Shown: one piece after another, positions 1-7,549 of the stretch | How positions within the stretch are numbered: the stretch's first letter is position 1 | Layout: every line of letters starts with the position of its first letter | Source of the DNA: Oscillospiraceae bacterium | Lineage (GTDB): Bacteria > Bacillota > Clostridia > Oscillospirales > Oscillospiraceae | DNA: 18,838 bases | Reading direction: 5' to 3' | NCBI GenBank assembly: GCA_017521875.1 | Contig: JAFXBH010000254.1 | Coordinates: 1 to 18,838 of the forward strand | Notes under the pieces: generated by a model | What the model was told of the DNA's origin: nothing | What the model saw: the letters and a program-made list of their open reading frames with translations, nothing else | The model's database searches: none | Program-made: the position numbers and the translations under genes

Positions 1-366
1 CTGGGTCGGTACTTTGCCCGGTTTGACGAGTCCCCCACACCCAAGGTGCTGGTCAACGGCATTTATATGAAGGAGTACTGGGGTGAAGGTTCTAACCGCG
101 CCCGGAACTGGCAGCGGTACGACCTAGGCGGCAACACCAAACTCACCTTTGAAGAGGGTGTCGACTCCTATGTCACCTACGCCGGCAGCCTTCACGACAA
201 TGTGGAAGCCAGCCTGTACAAGGTGAAATCCACCATGTGCAACTGCGGTGAACTGACTATCCCCGCTCTGCAGGAGAATGCAAAACTGACTTTGGTCTCC
301 TCCGTCTCCATTGTGGAGGGCGGCTATCACGATGTTACCCTGCGTTCCACCTCTACCGCAAAGTAA
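1..366 (+). CDS. C-terminal fragment of unrecognised protein (5' end outside window)
   Basis: The reading frame is open from base 1 to a TAA at 364-366 (121 codons visible). A GTG at 46 could be read as a start, but the frame continues upstream without a stop and no Shine-Dalgarno sequence precedes it, so I treat this as the end of a longer gene. The visible part is rich in beta-prone residues (V, T, Y, S), has a CNCGE motif near the middle and no obvious membrane segment. I do not recognise the family. It ends just before a strong hairpin terminator and is convergent with the lipoprotein gene that follows. Confidence 0.55.
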   Translation: MGRYFARFDESPTPKVLVNGIYMKEYWGEGSNRARNWQRYDLGGNTKLTFEEGVDSYVTYAGSLHDNVEASLYKVKSTMCNCGELTIPALQENAKLTLVSSVSIVEGGYHDVTLRSTSTAK

Positions 367-377
367 GCAAAATAACA

Positions 378-410
378 ACGCCCCGATGGAAACCATCGGG
401 GCGTATTTTT
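378..410. terminator. Bidirectional intrinsic terminator between convergent genes
   Basis: A 12-bp perfect stem (378-389 with 393-404) closes an AAA loop and is followed by ATTTTT on the plus strand. On the minus strand it is followed by a weaker T-rich stretch. It lies between the fragment ending at 366 and the minus-strand lipoprotein gene whose stop is at 409-411, so it probably ends both transcripts. Confidence 0.85.
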
Positions 411-1941
411 ATAGGCTTTGCCGGGTGTAGTTCACATAGATAAAGGTGTCTATCGTAGTATAGGAACGGGAGAAGTTCAGTTTATACCCTTTGGTTGCCG
501 CGTACTGCTGGATTGCAGATTCACTGTTGTAAAGTACCGCATTGAAATCCATCTGCACACCGTTGGTGTAGATAATGATGTAGCCGTCGGATTTCAGCAG
601 TTTGTCCACCACAGATTTATAATTGTCTGCAACTTGGGTCTTGCCGGTAAGTTTCAGGGCGTAGTAGTCTGCATAGCGGTACTTTGCGCCACGGCAGGCA
701 GGATAGGAAAAGTCGGAATCGGGGGTATGGTTTTTGCCCATTTCCCCATCGGTCAGGTTATAATACTTGTAATATAACCATTCTCCGTCGGTATCGTTCC
801 AAGTTACATCCATTTGATACCATTCTCCGTCCAGTTTCACGGCGTTCCACATATGGGCGCCGCCATTTGCAACGCCGGAAATTTGGGTGGCGTTGATACC
901 GGTGCAGTAGCACAGATACTGGAAAAGTTTGGCATACCCTTCGCAGACCGCTTTCCCCTCTATGGCCGCGCCAAAGATATCATAGGCGTGGCACTGGCTG
1001 CTGCTAACGCCATTAGCGGCGGTGGCCTTGTCATACTGGACATTTTTCACGATATAATCGTGGATCAGCAGTTCTCTGTCTACCTGGGGCAGATTGGCCG
1101 GCAAGGAGGCAAGAATTTGGGAGATTTTGCTATTCAGTTGGGTGCGTTTCTGATGGATCATTGCCCTGTCCGCCACAGTAACGGGGTTGCCCTTCTTATC
1201 AAAGGTATCCCGTTTTGTGCCATCGCTGTAACTGAGAAGGATCTTGGAAACATTCCCGGTTGCGCTGTCATAGAAAACTGTTGTAGATCCGGACAGCCAA
1301 AAATACTGGGGATGATCTGCCCGCACCAGGTTGGCCAAACGCAATGCCTCCGATTGCTTCATTGAAATCCCGCTGACCGCTACCGTATTTTCCACATTCT
1401 CAATAGCGGTTACCAACTGATCGTACAATTGTTTTTCTTTTGCGGACAGGTTTGCGTAGTGATAATACGAACTTTTTGCAAGAGGCGTATGGTTATAGGT
1501 AGCAGGCGGCTCCACCTCCGGCGCGGGCTTGGGTTTCTCTTCGGCAGGCGGATTATCTCCGGAAGACTGGTTGCCGCCGGAAGGCTGTGTGGGAGTGGGC
1601 TGCGTGGGTGTACCGGGCTGGGGCGTTGGGTTTTGCGGCTGGGATTCCCCGCTTGCCGGCGGTGTATTTCCACCATCTGTAGGATTTTGGGGAACGGCGC
1701 TGTCATCATCCTCATTTCCCTGCGGAACAGTAGGTTCTTTCCCATTGTCTTCGGGTTGTTCAGAGGGTAGTTCCTCTGTTGGATCTATCATCCCATCTTC
1801 CTTGGATTCTTCCGGAACAAAGTTAACATCTCCGCCGGTAGGATCGGTACTCTCATTGGACGGTGGGGAAATCTGCATACAGGCAGACAAAGAGAGCAGA
1901 AACGTCAATATCAACAGGATACTAAGAATTCTTTTTTTCAT
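409..1941 (-). CDS. Transglutaminase-like domain lipoprotein
   Basis: Predicted 510-aa extracytoplasmic lipoprotein. The first 21 residues form a lipoprotein signal peptide (KKR, hydrophobic core, lipobox L-S-A-C with Cys21). Residues about 22-150 are a low-complexity linker rich in Pro, Thr, Gly, Gln and acidic residues, typical of a cell-wall spacer. Residues about 285-385 carry the transglutaminase/protease-fold triad: Cys333 in AVCEGYA, His363 in AHMWNAV, Asp378 in DVTWND. Bacterial relatives at the cell surface are often proteases or of unknown activity, so the substrate is open. A GTG (1950) and an ATG (1947) lie upstream in frame, but the GAGAGGTGAT ribosome binding site overlaps them and is correctly spaced only for ATG 1941. 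It is monocistronic and divergent from mrnC. Confidence 0.85.
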   Translation of the reverse strand: MKKRILSILLILTFLLSLSACMQISPPSNESTDPTGGDVNFVPEESKEDGMIDPTEELPSEQPEDNGKEPTVPQGNEDDDSAVPQNPTDGGNTPPASGESQPQNPTPQPGTPTQPTPTQPSGGNQSSGDNPPAEEKPKPAPEVEPPATYNHTPLAKSSYYHYANLSAKEKQLYDQLVTAIENVENTVAVSGISMKQSEALRLANLVRADHPQYFWLSGSTTVFYDSATGNVSKILLSYSDGTKRDTFDKKGNPVTVADRAMIHQKRTQLNSKISQILASLPANLPQVDRELLIHDYIVKNVQYDKATAANGVSSSQCHAYDIFGAAIEGKAVCEGYAKLFQYLCYCTGINATQISGVANGGAHMWNAVKLDGEWYQMDVTWNDTDGEWLYYKYYNLTDGEMGKNHTPDSDFSYPACRGAKYRYADYYALKLTGKTQVADNYKSVVDKLLKSDGYIIIYTNGVQMDFNAVLYNSESAIQQYAATKGYKLNFSRSYTTIDTFIYVNYTRQSL

Positions 1942-1989
1942 AGCCATCACCTCTCTGATCGAATCTTCCCGAACTGTTCTTGTAAGATC

Positions 1990-2018
1990 AGTATAACAAT
2001 CAATTGCAGGAATGTCAA
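1990..2018 (-). promoter_or_regulatory. Sigma-A-type promoter of the transglutaminase lipoprotein gene
   Basis: Reading the minus strand, TTGACA (2018-2013) is followed after exactly 17 bp by TATACT (1995-1990). Transcription would start near 1983, giving a leader of about 40 nt before ATG 1941. Confidence 0.75.
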
Positions 2019-2023
2019 ATCGG

Positions 2024-2052
2024 TTGCGAAAGCGCTGTGGATATAGTATAAT
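2024..2052 (+). promoter_or_regulatory. Sigma-A-type promoter of mrnC-rqcH
   Basis: TTGCGA (2024-2029), 17-bp spacer, TATAAT (2047-2052). The predicted start site near 2059 falls almost on the in-frame ATG at 2061, which argues that translation begins further downstream, at TTG 2097. The -35 box lies only 5 bp from the -35 box of the divergent lipoprotein promoter, so the two promoters sit back to back. Confidence 0.75.
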
Positions 2053-2096
2053 AGGTTTATATGTTAGAAAAACTACTTTTTAGGAAGAGGTATATT

Positions 2097-2504
2097 TTGG
2101 AAAATTATTTTCAGATGAATTTCACCGTCCAGCAGGTCAACGCAATGTCCAACCTGGGACTTGCCCATTTGGGCGACGGTGTATATGAATTGATGTGCCG
2201 GGCATACCTGTGTCAATCCGGCAATCACACTGTGCAGAATTTGCACAAAAAGTCTATCGCTTTGGTGAAAGCCCCTACACAGGCCGGCTTTGCCGACAAA
2301 ATTAAGACCCTGCTGACGGAGGAGGAATTGGGATACTTCCGCCGGGGCAAGAACGCCCACACTCACGATGCTCCCAAGTCTGCCAGCAAGGCAGAATACG
2401 CTAAGGCCACCGGTTTAGAGGCTCTCTTTGGTGCGTTGTATCTTTTGGGGCGGACAGAGCGGTTGCAGGAACTGTTCAACATTATGATGAAAGAGGACAA
2501 CTAA
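2097..2504 (+). CDS. mrnC: Mini-ribonuclease III (MrnC), TTG start
   Basis: Predicted 135-aa RNase III-like nuclease that lacks a double-stranded-RNA-binding domain; in Bacillus subtilis MrnC matures the ends of 23S rRNA. The RNase III core is visible: LAHLGDGVYELMCR (Asp27, Glu31) and TGLEALFGALYLLG (Glu108), with a basic loop HKKS...K between them. The frame also contains ATG 2061, but that codon sits at the transcription start. TTG 2097 follows AGGAAGAGG (2082-2090) at 6-nt spacing and gives the usual family length; ATG 2115 lacks a ribosome binding site. The gene directly abuts rqcH (stop 2502-2504, next ATG 2505). MrnC often neighbours cysS in Firmicutes; here it does not. Confidence 0.88.
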   Translation: MENYFQMNFTVQQVNAMSNLGLAHLGDGVYELMCRAYLCQSGNHTVQNLHKKSIALVKAPTQAGFADKIKTLLTEEELGYFRRGKNAHTHDAPKSASKAEYAKATGLEALFGALYLLGRTERLQELFNIMMKEDN

Positions 2505-4256
2505 ATGGCCTTTGATGCGTTTTTCTTATGCGCCGTACTCTCTGAAGCGGGGGAGAAACTGACCGGCGGACGGGTGGAAAAGATCCACCAACCGGGACGG
2601 GACACTGTGATCCTGCATTTTAAGTGCGCTGATTCCCGGCAGAAATTGCTGTTTGGCATCAACCCCACTGCCCCCCGCCTGCATTTGACCGCCGCCAGTC
2701 CGGAAAACCCCGCCGAGCCGCCCATGTTCTGTATGCTGCTTCGAAAGCACCTCAGCGGCGCAAGGCTGGCCGGCATCTCCCAGATTCCTATGGAACGGTG
2801 CGCCACATTTACTTTTGATTGCATCGACGAAATGGGTGACCCCGTACAGAAAAAACTGGTGGCAGAACTGATGGGACGCACCTGCAATCTGTACCTGCTG
2901 GGTCCGGACGGGCGAATCATTGACTGTCTGCGGCGAGTTGGTCTGGACGAAACTTCCAAGCGACCGGCATTACCGGGTATGTATTATCAAGACCCCTCCC
3001 CCATCACAAAGGAAAATCCAGCAGAGTGCAGTGATTTCACCCATACCCTGACCTCTGTGGGCGCGGATCTTCTGGCGGATCGGTTGATGGATACCTTTGG
3101 CGGCCTGTCCCCTTTGGTGTGCCGGGAGGCGGCATTGTTTGCCGCAGGAAACATCGACGCTCGGATAGACGGTATGGACACCGGGTCTGTGGCAGAAAAA
3201 TTAAGCCTCTTCTTCCGGGAAAATTTGCAAAATCCCGCTCCCTATCTATATACTACCCCTGACGGCACACCGAAGCAGTTTGCTTTCTGCCCCATTTATC
3301 AGTACGGCGGATGCAGCAGAGCAGATTCCTTTGGGGAACTCCTGGATATGTTTTACACTGTCCGGGATCGAAAAGATGCCATGCGGCAGAAAAGTCAGGC
3401 TGTGCGAAAGACAGTACAAAATCTGGTCACCCGCTTGACCCGAAAACTGGCCGTTCAGGAAAAAGAGCGATTGGAAAGTTTGGATCGGGAACGGCTACGG
3501 CAGTTAGGTGACATTCTCACCGCCAATTTGCATCAAATCCAAAAAGGACAAACCAAGGTAAAGGTACAGGATTTTTACGACGAGAATATGGCGGAAATCG
3601 AAGTGTCTCTCTCCCCCATTCTCTCCCCCCAGCAGAATGCCGCCAAGTTCTACAAGGACTATGCCCGTATGAAAACGGCAGAAAAAGAACTGACCCGGCA
3701 AATTGAACTGGGTCAGCAGGAACTGCAATATCTGCAAAGTGTGTTGGAGGAACTGAACCGGGCGGAGACCGATGCAGAACTGGAGGAAATTCGGCAGGAA
3801 TTACAATCCGGAGGATATCTAAAGCAGGATTCCGGCAAGCGGAAAATGAAAGCAGCCAAATTGGCGCCTATGCGGTTTGAATCCACCGATGGGTATCCCA
3901 TTTATGTGGGACGGAACAACCGGCAGAACGATGAACTGACATTTAAGTCTGCTCGCAAGGATGATATCTGGCTCCACGCCAGCAAAGTCCACGGCAGCCA
4001 TGTGATCATCGCCTGCGGCGGTGTGACCCCTCCCGACGACACCATTACCCAAGCCGCTCAGTTGGCTGCTTACTATGCGGAAACCACCGGTGGTCAAAAC
4101 ATCCCTGTGGATGTGGTGCCGGTGAAACTGGTGAGGAAAATCCCGGACAGAAAGCCGGGTATGGTGATCTATCATTCCCATCGGACGGTAATTGTCAATC
4201 CCTACCGTGACATCGTGGTAGACCCCTTAAATGCAGAGAAAAAACCGGAAGCGTAA
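2505..4256 (+). CDS. rqcH: RqcH (NFACT family), ribosome-associated quality control factor
   Basis: 583 aa, normal for the family (older name: fibronectin-binding protein A homologue). RqcH binds the 50S subunit carrying a stalled nascent chain and recruits tRNA-Ala to add C-terminal alanine tails that mark the chain for degradation. The NFACT-N domain occupies about 1-165 with the conserved GGRVEKIHQP and PPMFCMLLRKH motifs. The tRNA-contact pair (Asp-Arg in B. subtilis) is Glu97-Arg98 here. Long charged coiled-coil helices span about 283-345 and 385-435, and the NFACT-R domain is at about 463-575 with YVGRNN and DDIWLHASKVHGSHV. The start follows AAAGAGG at the end of mrnC, so the two are co-transcribed. 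The last codons form part of the terminator stem. Confidence 0.95.
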   Translation: MAFDAFFLCAVLSEAGEKLTGGRVEKIHQPGRDTVILHFKCADSRQKLLFGINPTAPRLHLTAASPENPAEPPMFCMLLRKHLSGARLAGISQIPMERCATFTFDCIDEMGDPVQKKLVAELMGRTCNLYLLGPDGRIIDCLRRVGLDETSKRPALPGMYYQDPSPITKENPAECSDFTHTLTSVGADLLADRLMDTFGGLSPLVCREAALFAAGNIDARIDGMDTGSVAEKLSLFFRENLQNPAPYLYTTPDGTPKQFAFCPIYQYGGCSRADSFGELLDMFYTVRDRKDAMRQKSQAVRKTVQNLVTRLTRKLAVQEKERLESLDRERLRQLGDILTANLHQIQKGQTKVKVQDFYDENMAEIEVSLSPILSPQQNAAKFYKDYARMKTAEKELTRQIELGQQELQYLQSVLEELNRAETDAELEEIRQELQSGGYLKQDSGKRKMKAAKLAPMRFESTDGYPIYVGRNNRQNDELTFKSARKDDIWLHASKVHGSHVIIACGGVTPPDDTITQAAQLAAYYAETTGGQNIPVDVVPVKLVRKIPDRKPGMVIYHSHRTVIVNPYRDIVVDPLNAEKKPEA

Positions 4257-4270
4257 TGCTTCCGGTTTTT
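4241..4270. terminator. Bidirectional terminator shared by rqcH and jag
   Basis: Stem AAAACCGGAAGC (4241-4252) pairs with GCTTCCGGTTTT (4258-4269) around a 5-nt loop that contains the rqcH stop codon. T-runs follow on both strands. The convergent jag gene ends at 4275. Confidence 0.85.
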
Positions 4271-4274
4271 TATA

Positions 4275-5129
4275 TTAGCGAACGTATTCGATGACTACAC
4301 GGCGGTTAGGCTCGGTGCCAACGGAATAGGTGGTAATGCGGTCGGTGTCCTGCAAGGTGGCGTGGATCACATGACGCTCATAGGCATTCATAGGCTCCAG
4401 GGTGGTGCGGCGGTGTGCCTTCAGCACCTGCTGGGCCTTTTTCTGTGCGTAACGGCGCAGGGAATCTTCCCGCTTCTGCCGGTAGCACTCAGCATCCACA
4501 TTGATGCGAATGTGGCCGTCAATACCGCGGTTGATGGTATAGTTGGCCAGGTGCTGCAGAGCATCCAGAGTATCGCCACGACGGCCGATCAGGTAACCCA
4601 AATCTTCGCCGGTCAGGTCTACCATATAAGTGTTTTGATCTGCTGCCCATGCGTGGGGGATAGCGGCGGAACCCATATGCTCCAGCAGACCCTTCAGGAA
4701 CACTTCGATCTTCTCCTCCACAGAACCAGGTGCTGCAGGAGCATATTCCTTCGGTGCAACAGGGGTCTCTGCCTTGGGTGCCTTGGGTTTCCGCTCCTTG
4801 GGGGTTTCTGTCTTTACAGGCTCTGCTTCGGGGGCGGCCTTAGGTGCTTCTGCCTTGGGTGCTTCGACTTTAGGCTCTTCTGCCTTGGGGACGGGTTTTG
4901 CCTTAGGCTTGGATCGGGAAGCCGAAGACAATGCTACCTTGGGGGCGGGATCGGGTGCTTCATAGGTCACTTCCACCTTAGCAGGGGTAGCGCCAATGCC
5001 CAAAAAGCCACTTTTGGCCTGAGCCAGCACCTGAACGGAAACATTGTCTCTGTCCAGTCCCAACTGAGAAAGGGCATTCTCGATGGCTTCATCGATGGTC
5101 TTGCCCGTTGTAATGATGGTTTTTTCCAT
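4275..5129 (-). CDS. jag: Jag/KhpB, RNA-binding protein with KH and R3H domains
   Basis: 284-aa cytoplasmic protein (SpoIIIJ-associated, KhpB), a regulatory RNA-binding protein linked in Gram-positives to cell division, cell-wall synthesis and membrane insertion. The Jag-N domain is at 1-55 (with KSGFLGIGATPAKVEV). Residues about 60-130 are a linker of repeated Pro-Lys-Ala-Glu units. A type II KH domain follows at about 137-213 with the IGRRGD loop (181-186), then an R3H domain at about 222-284 with Arg252 and His256. The ATG lies 3 nt after the yidC stop and its ribosome binding site (GGAGG) is inside the yidC 3' end, so translation is coupled. It is the last gene of the cluster. Confidence 0.93.
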   Translation of the reverse strand: MEKTIITTGKTIDEAIENALSQLGLDRDNVSVQVLAQAKSGFLGIGATPAKVEVTYEAPDPAPKVALSSASRSKPKAKPVPKAEEPKVEAPKAEAPKAAPEAEPVKTETPKERKPKAPKAETPVAPKEYAPAAPGSVEEKIEVFLKGLLEHMGSAAIPHAWAADQNTYMVDLTGEDLGYLIGRRGDTLDALQHLANYTINRGIDGHIRINVDAECYRQKREDSLRRYAQKKAQQVLKAHRRTTLEPMNAYERHVIHATLQDTDRITTYSVGTEPNRRVVIEYVR

Positions 5130-5132
5130 TAA

Positions 5133-6371
5133 TTATTCCTCCGTGTTTTCGGAAGCGTACCGGTTGGGATCGTAATTACGACCCTTGCAGTAAGGACGGC
5201 TGGGAATTCCGGACATCACGCTGGGTTTTTCCTCTTCCTCTACTACGATACCCTTCTTAGCGGCATACTCTCTGGCAGCAGCAGCCTTGGCAGCCTCCTG
5301 CTCCCGCTGTTGTTGCTGCTGTAATTTCTTTTTACTGGTATTGGTGGTGATGCCATCGGGGTTGGCAGCGCGGCGTTCCGCACGCAGACGCTCCTTCTCT
5401 GCCTCAATGGCTTCCTCTTCCATTGCCTTTGCCAATCGGGCTGCATCTTCTGCATCATAGATGGTGCGGTACTTCTTAGTCAGGTACACATCCATAGCAG
5501 TGGATACAAGGCCCTGAATCAGCCAGTACAGGCTCAATGCGCCGGGAACGGTAAAACCGATCCACAGGGACATCAGCGGCATCATATACATCATGGTCTT
5601 GCCGGTCTGATTGGACTGAGAGTTCTTGGCAGTTTCGTTATCCTGGAGACCCTTTTCATCGGTCACCAGAGAGTTATTCATTCTCCGGGAAATGAGCATA
5701 CTGACCACCTGACCACCGGCAGATAGCACAGGCAGCAGGAACAGGCCAATATTTGCCCAACTCCAAACTTCCCACTTAAACACATTGAAAGTGGGAATAG
5801 CGCCCAAATCCATGCCCAGAAAACCGAAATTCAAACCTTCCAAAGTGGCAGGATTGGAAACCACGCCCTTCAGTTGCTCTGCAAACTGGGGAATCAGGGG
5901 CACAGCGATCATCTGATCGTAGTACTCATTTTTGCCGAATGCTTCGGGCATTGCAGTCTTGATCACATTGACGATCTCGGCTGCTGTCTCTGCACTCTCG
6001 TGGAACATATAGGTGATAGGCTGACGCACAACTGCATACAGAGGCAGCAGAATCAGCAAGGGAACCAAACTCCACAGGCAGCCACCGCCCATAGATACGC
6101 CCTCTTCTCTATAGAGCGCCTGGGTGGCTTCGTTGAGTTTCTGTTGGTCACCGGCGTACTTCTTCTGCAAAGCCTGCAGTTTGGGGGTCAGCCGGGACAT
6201 CTTCATGGTGCTCTTCTTACCCTTGGCAGTGGCCGGCAGCAAGATGAACTTCAGAACGATGGCAAAGATGATCAATGCCCAACCATAGTTGTTGGTCAGT
6301 TGATACAACCAGGACAGCAAGTAGCCAAAAGGAACCTGGATAATATCGGCCAACCGAAATGCTAGAATCAT
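5133..6371 (-). CDS. yidC: YidC/Oxa1/SpoIIIJ membrane protein insertase
   Basis: 412 aa. It inserts and folds inner-membrane proteins, alone or with SecYEG. A short N-terminus enters TM1 (GWALIIFAIVLKFILLPAT, about 30-48), followed by the cytoplasmic helical hairpin with LTPKLQALQKKYAGD and further TM segments (VPLLILLPLYAVV, a segment near 205-225, the MSLWIGF and LSLYWLIQG segments). There is no lipoprotein signal and no large periplasmic domain. The groove Arg of B. subtilis SpoIIIJ aligns by eye with Lys41, keeping the positive charge. The tail (about 310-412) is highly charged, with a KKKLQQQQQREQEAA stretch, and could contact the ribosome. Start supported by TAAGGAGGAG before ATG 6371; yidD ends 12 nt upstream. 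Confidence 0.95.
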   Translation of the reverse strand: MILAFRLADIIQVPFGYLLSWLYQLTNNYGWALIIFAIVLKFILLPATAKGKKSTMKMSRLTPKLQALQKKYAGDQQKLNEATQALYREEGVSMGGGCLWSLVPLLILLPLYAVVRQPITYMFHESAETAAEIVNVIKTAMPEAFGKNEYYDQMIAVPLIPQFAEQLKGVVSNPATLEGLNFGFLGMDLGAIPTFNVFKWEVWSWANIGLFLLPVLSAGGQVVSMLISRRMNNSLVTDEKGLQDNETAKNSQSNQTGKTMMYMMPLMSLWIGFTVPGALSLYWLIQGLVSTAMDVYLTKKYRTIYDAEDAARLAKAMEEEAIEAEKERLRAERRAANPDGITTNTSKKKLQQQQQREQEAAKAAAAREYAAKKGIVVEEEEKPSVMSGIPSRPYCKGRNYDPNRYASENTEE

Positions 6372-6383
6372 GGATACTCCTCC

Positions 6384-6596
6384 TTAGGGAACGGGGTCAT
6401 AAGGATCGCCTTTGTAAAAGGGGTTGCAGCGCAAAATGCGCTTCATGGCCATAAAGCCGCCTTTCAGCGCCCCGTATTTGTGAATGGCTTCCATTGCATA
6501 AGCAGAACAGGTAGGGGTAAAACGACAGCAAGCAGCACGATAGGGAGAGATATTGCGCTGGTAGAATCCAATCATTTTCAATAATAACCGTTTCAT
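6384..6596 (-). CDS. yidD: YidD membrane protein insertion efficiency factor
   Basis: 70 aa, the usual size. YidD is a small membrane-associated protein that aids YidC-dependent insertion. The family signature [15 protein letters not shown] with the downstream [14 protein letters not shown] and the C-terminal DPVP are all present, including the three conserved cysteines. Its ATG overlaps the rnpA stop by ATGA (6593-6596) and it has only a weak ribosome binding site, so translation is probably coupled to rnpA. The arrangement rnpA-yidD-yidC is the classical one. Confidence 0.94.
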   Translation of the reverse strand: MKRLLLKMIGFYQRNISPYRAACCRFTPTCSAYAMEAIHKYGALKGGFMAMKRILRCNPFYKGDPYDPVP

Positions 6597-6931
6597 TGGG
6601 GCTTCAATACCCCTGCTTTCTCCGCCAGGGACAAGTAGGCTTTCGTGAGTTTTTGAAAATCGGCATTGACGCAGCGACTTCTGGCAACCACAACAATATC
6701 CCAGCCGGGATTGAACCGGTCTTCATTCAGTCGGTAAATCTCCCGCAGACGGCGGCGTACCCGATTGCGAACCACAGCATGTCCCAGTTTTTTGCTGGCG
6801 GTGATTCCCACCCGATTGGTGGCCGTCCGGTTGGGTCTGGCATACAGCACCAAATAACTGTTGGCCTGACCGGACGTGGCATACAAACGCCTGAAAATAT
6901 GATTCAGTTTTAGCGCGCAGGAAAATTTCAT
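6593..6931 (-). CDS. rnpA: Ribonuclease P protein component
   Basis: 112-aa basic protein that binds the RNase P RNA and helps it process the 5' ends of precursor tRNAs. The family signature is visible at residues 55-66 ([12 protein letters not shown]), preceded by [15 protein letters not shown] and followed by DIVVVAR. The frame is open back to 7036, but the extra 35 residues look non-coding; ATG 6931 follows GGGGAGA at 7-nt spacing and gives the normal family length. The 289 bp to rpmH hold an intrinsic terminator, and I could not find a convincing promoter of its own between that terminator and the gene. Confidence 0.93.
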   Translation of the reverse strand: MKFSCALKLNHIFRRLYATSGQANSYLVLYARPNRTATNRVGITASKKLGHAVVRNRVRRRLREIYRLNEDRFNPGWDIVVVARSRCVNADFQKLTKAYLSLAEKAGVLKPQ

Positions 6932-7122
6932 ACAATTTCTCCCCAGATTGTCCATGAAAGGCGTACTTGTGGAATGGGAACGCTGATGATTCAGTAATAG
7001 ATTTTGGCTTAGATCAAGGTTGAACACCGAAGTCATACTTTGTGTATTACAAGGTGTTTAAAACCAAGGGATAAGCCAAAAGATATGCTGAAGCGCAGCG
7101 AAACGATTCCGAAAGTGCGCCC

Positions 7123-7171
7123 AAATAAAAAGGGAGCGGGGCGAATAGCCATTCACCCCGCACGGACTCCC
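7123..7171 (-). terminator. Intrinsic terminator between rpmH and rnpA
   Basis: On the minus strand a long hairpin (arms 7171-7151 and 7146-7132: GGGAG/CTCCC outer stem, GCGGGG/CCCCGC middle stem, ATTC/GAAT top) is followed directly by TTTTTATTT (7131-7123). It lies about 50 bp after the rpmH stop and about 200 bp before rnpA. It would end or attenuate rpmH transcription before rnpA. Confidence 0.8.
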
Positions 7172-7220
7172 ATTTTGCTTTTCAGCGGTGGCTTGCTATC
7201 ATTAAGCTACCATTTTTCGC

Positions 7221-7355
7221 TTAAGCAGATAAGACCTTACGGCCCTTGGCACGGCGACGGGCAAGAACCTTGCGGCCGTTGGAAGTAGCCATTCTCTGCC
7301 GGAAACCATGCACCTTGGAACGATGGCGACGGCTGGGTTGGTAGGTACGCTTCAT
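7221..7355 (-). CDS. rpmH: Large ribosomal subunit protein bL34
   Basis: 44-aa, very basic ribosomal protein. The sequence is an almost textbook L34: [20 protein letters not shown] at the start, [20 protein letters not shown] after it. The frame is open further upstream, but ATG 7355 follows AAGGAGGTG with the right spacing and matches the invariant L34 start. The usual upstream neighbour dnaA is absent; a BMP-type lipoprotein gene stands there instead. The leader of about 85 nt contains a 6-bp hairpin (7390-7405) and a 16-bp palindrome near its 5' end. Confidence 0.97.
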   Translation of the reverse strand: MKRTYQPSRRHRSKVHGFRQRMATSNGRKVLARRRAKGRKVLSA

Positions 7356-7422
7356 TTTTGTACACCTCCTTGAAATCACATAAGCTCGACAACCCCAAAG
7401 GGTTGCAGCGAAACATAATGAC

Positions 7423-7438
7423 TGACCATACATGGTCA
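7423..7438. repeat. 16-bp palindrome at the start of the rpmH transcript
   Basis: TGACCAT (7423-7429), AC, ATGGTCA (7432-7438): two perfect 7-bp arms around 2 bp, lying within the first nucleotides after the predicted rpmH start site near 7441. It could be an operator or a 5' mRNA structure; nothing in the sequence decides. Confidence 0.5.
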
Positions 7439-7447
7439 TACTAGGAT

Positions 7448-7476
7448 AGTATAACCGATAAAGCCCTTTTGGTCAA
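7448..7476 (-). promoter_or_regulatory. Promoter of rpmH
   Basis: Minus strand TTGACC (7476-7471), 17-bp spacer, TATACT (7453-7448), a close match to the sigma-A consensus. It places the start near 7441, just downstream of the terminator of the preceding lipoprotein gene. Confidence 0.78.
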
Positions 7477-7492
7477 CTGTTTTTTTCCATTT

Positions 7493-7532
7493 TTGCACAA
7501 AAAAAGAGGAAGACCGAAGTCTTCCTCTTTTT
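7493..7532 (-). terminator. Intrinsic terminator of the BMP lipoprotein gene, UUCG-type loop
   Basis: A 14-bp perfect stem (7501-7514 with 7519-7532) closes on a loop that reads C-TTCG-G on the transcribed strand, an extra-stable tetraloop, followed by a T-run (TTTTTTTGTG). It sits 18 bp after the lipoprotein stop codon. Confidence 0.9.
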
Positions 7533-7549
7533 ATCAATTTGCAAAATGC

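Noticed and set aside
6932..7036. N-terminal extension of rnpA by 35 codons
   Set aside because: ATG 6931 has a good ribosome binding site and gives the normal 112-aa RnpA. The extension has no similarity to known RnpA N-termini.
7356..7500. Replication origin upstream of rpmH
   Set aside because: No cluster of DnaA boxes (TTATCCACA type) was seen and dnaA is absent; the segment is explained by a promoter, a palindrome and a terminator.
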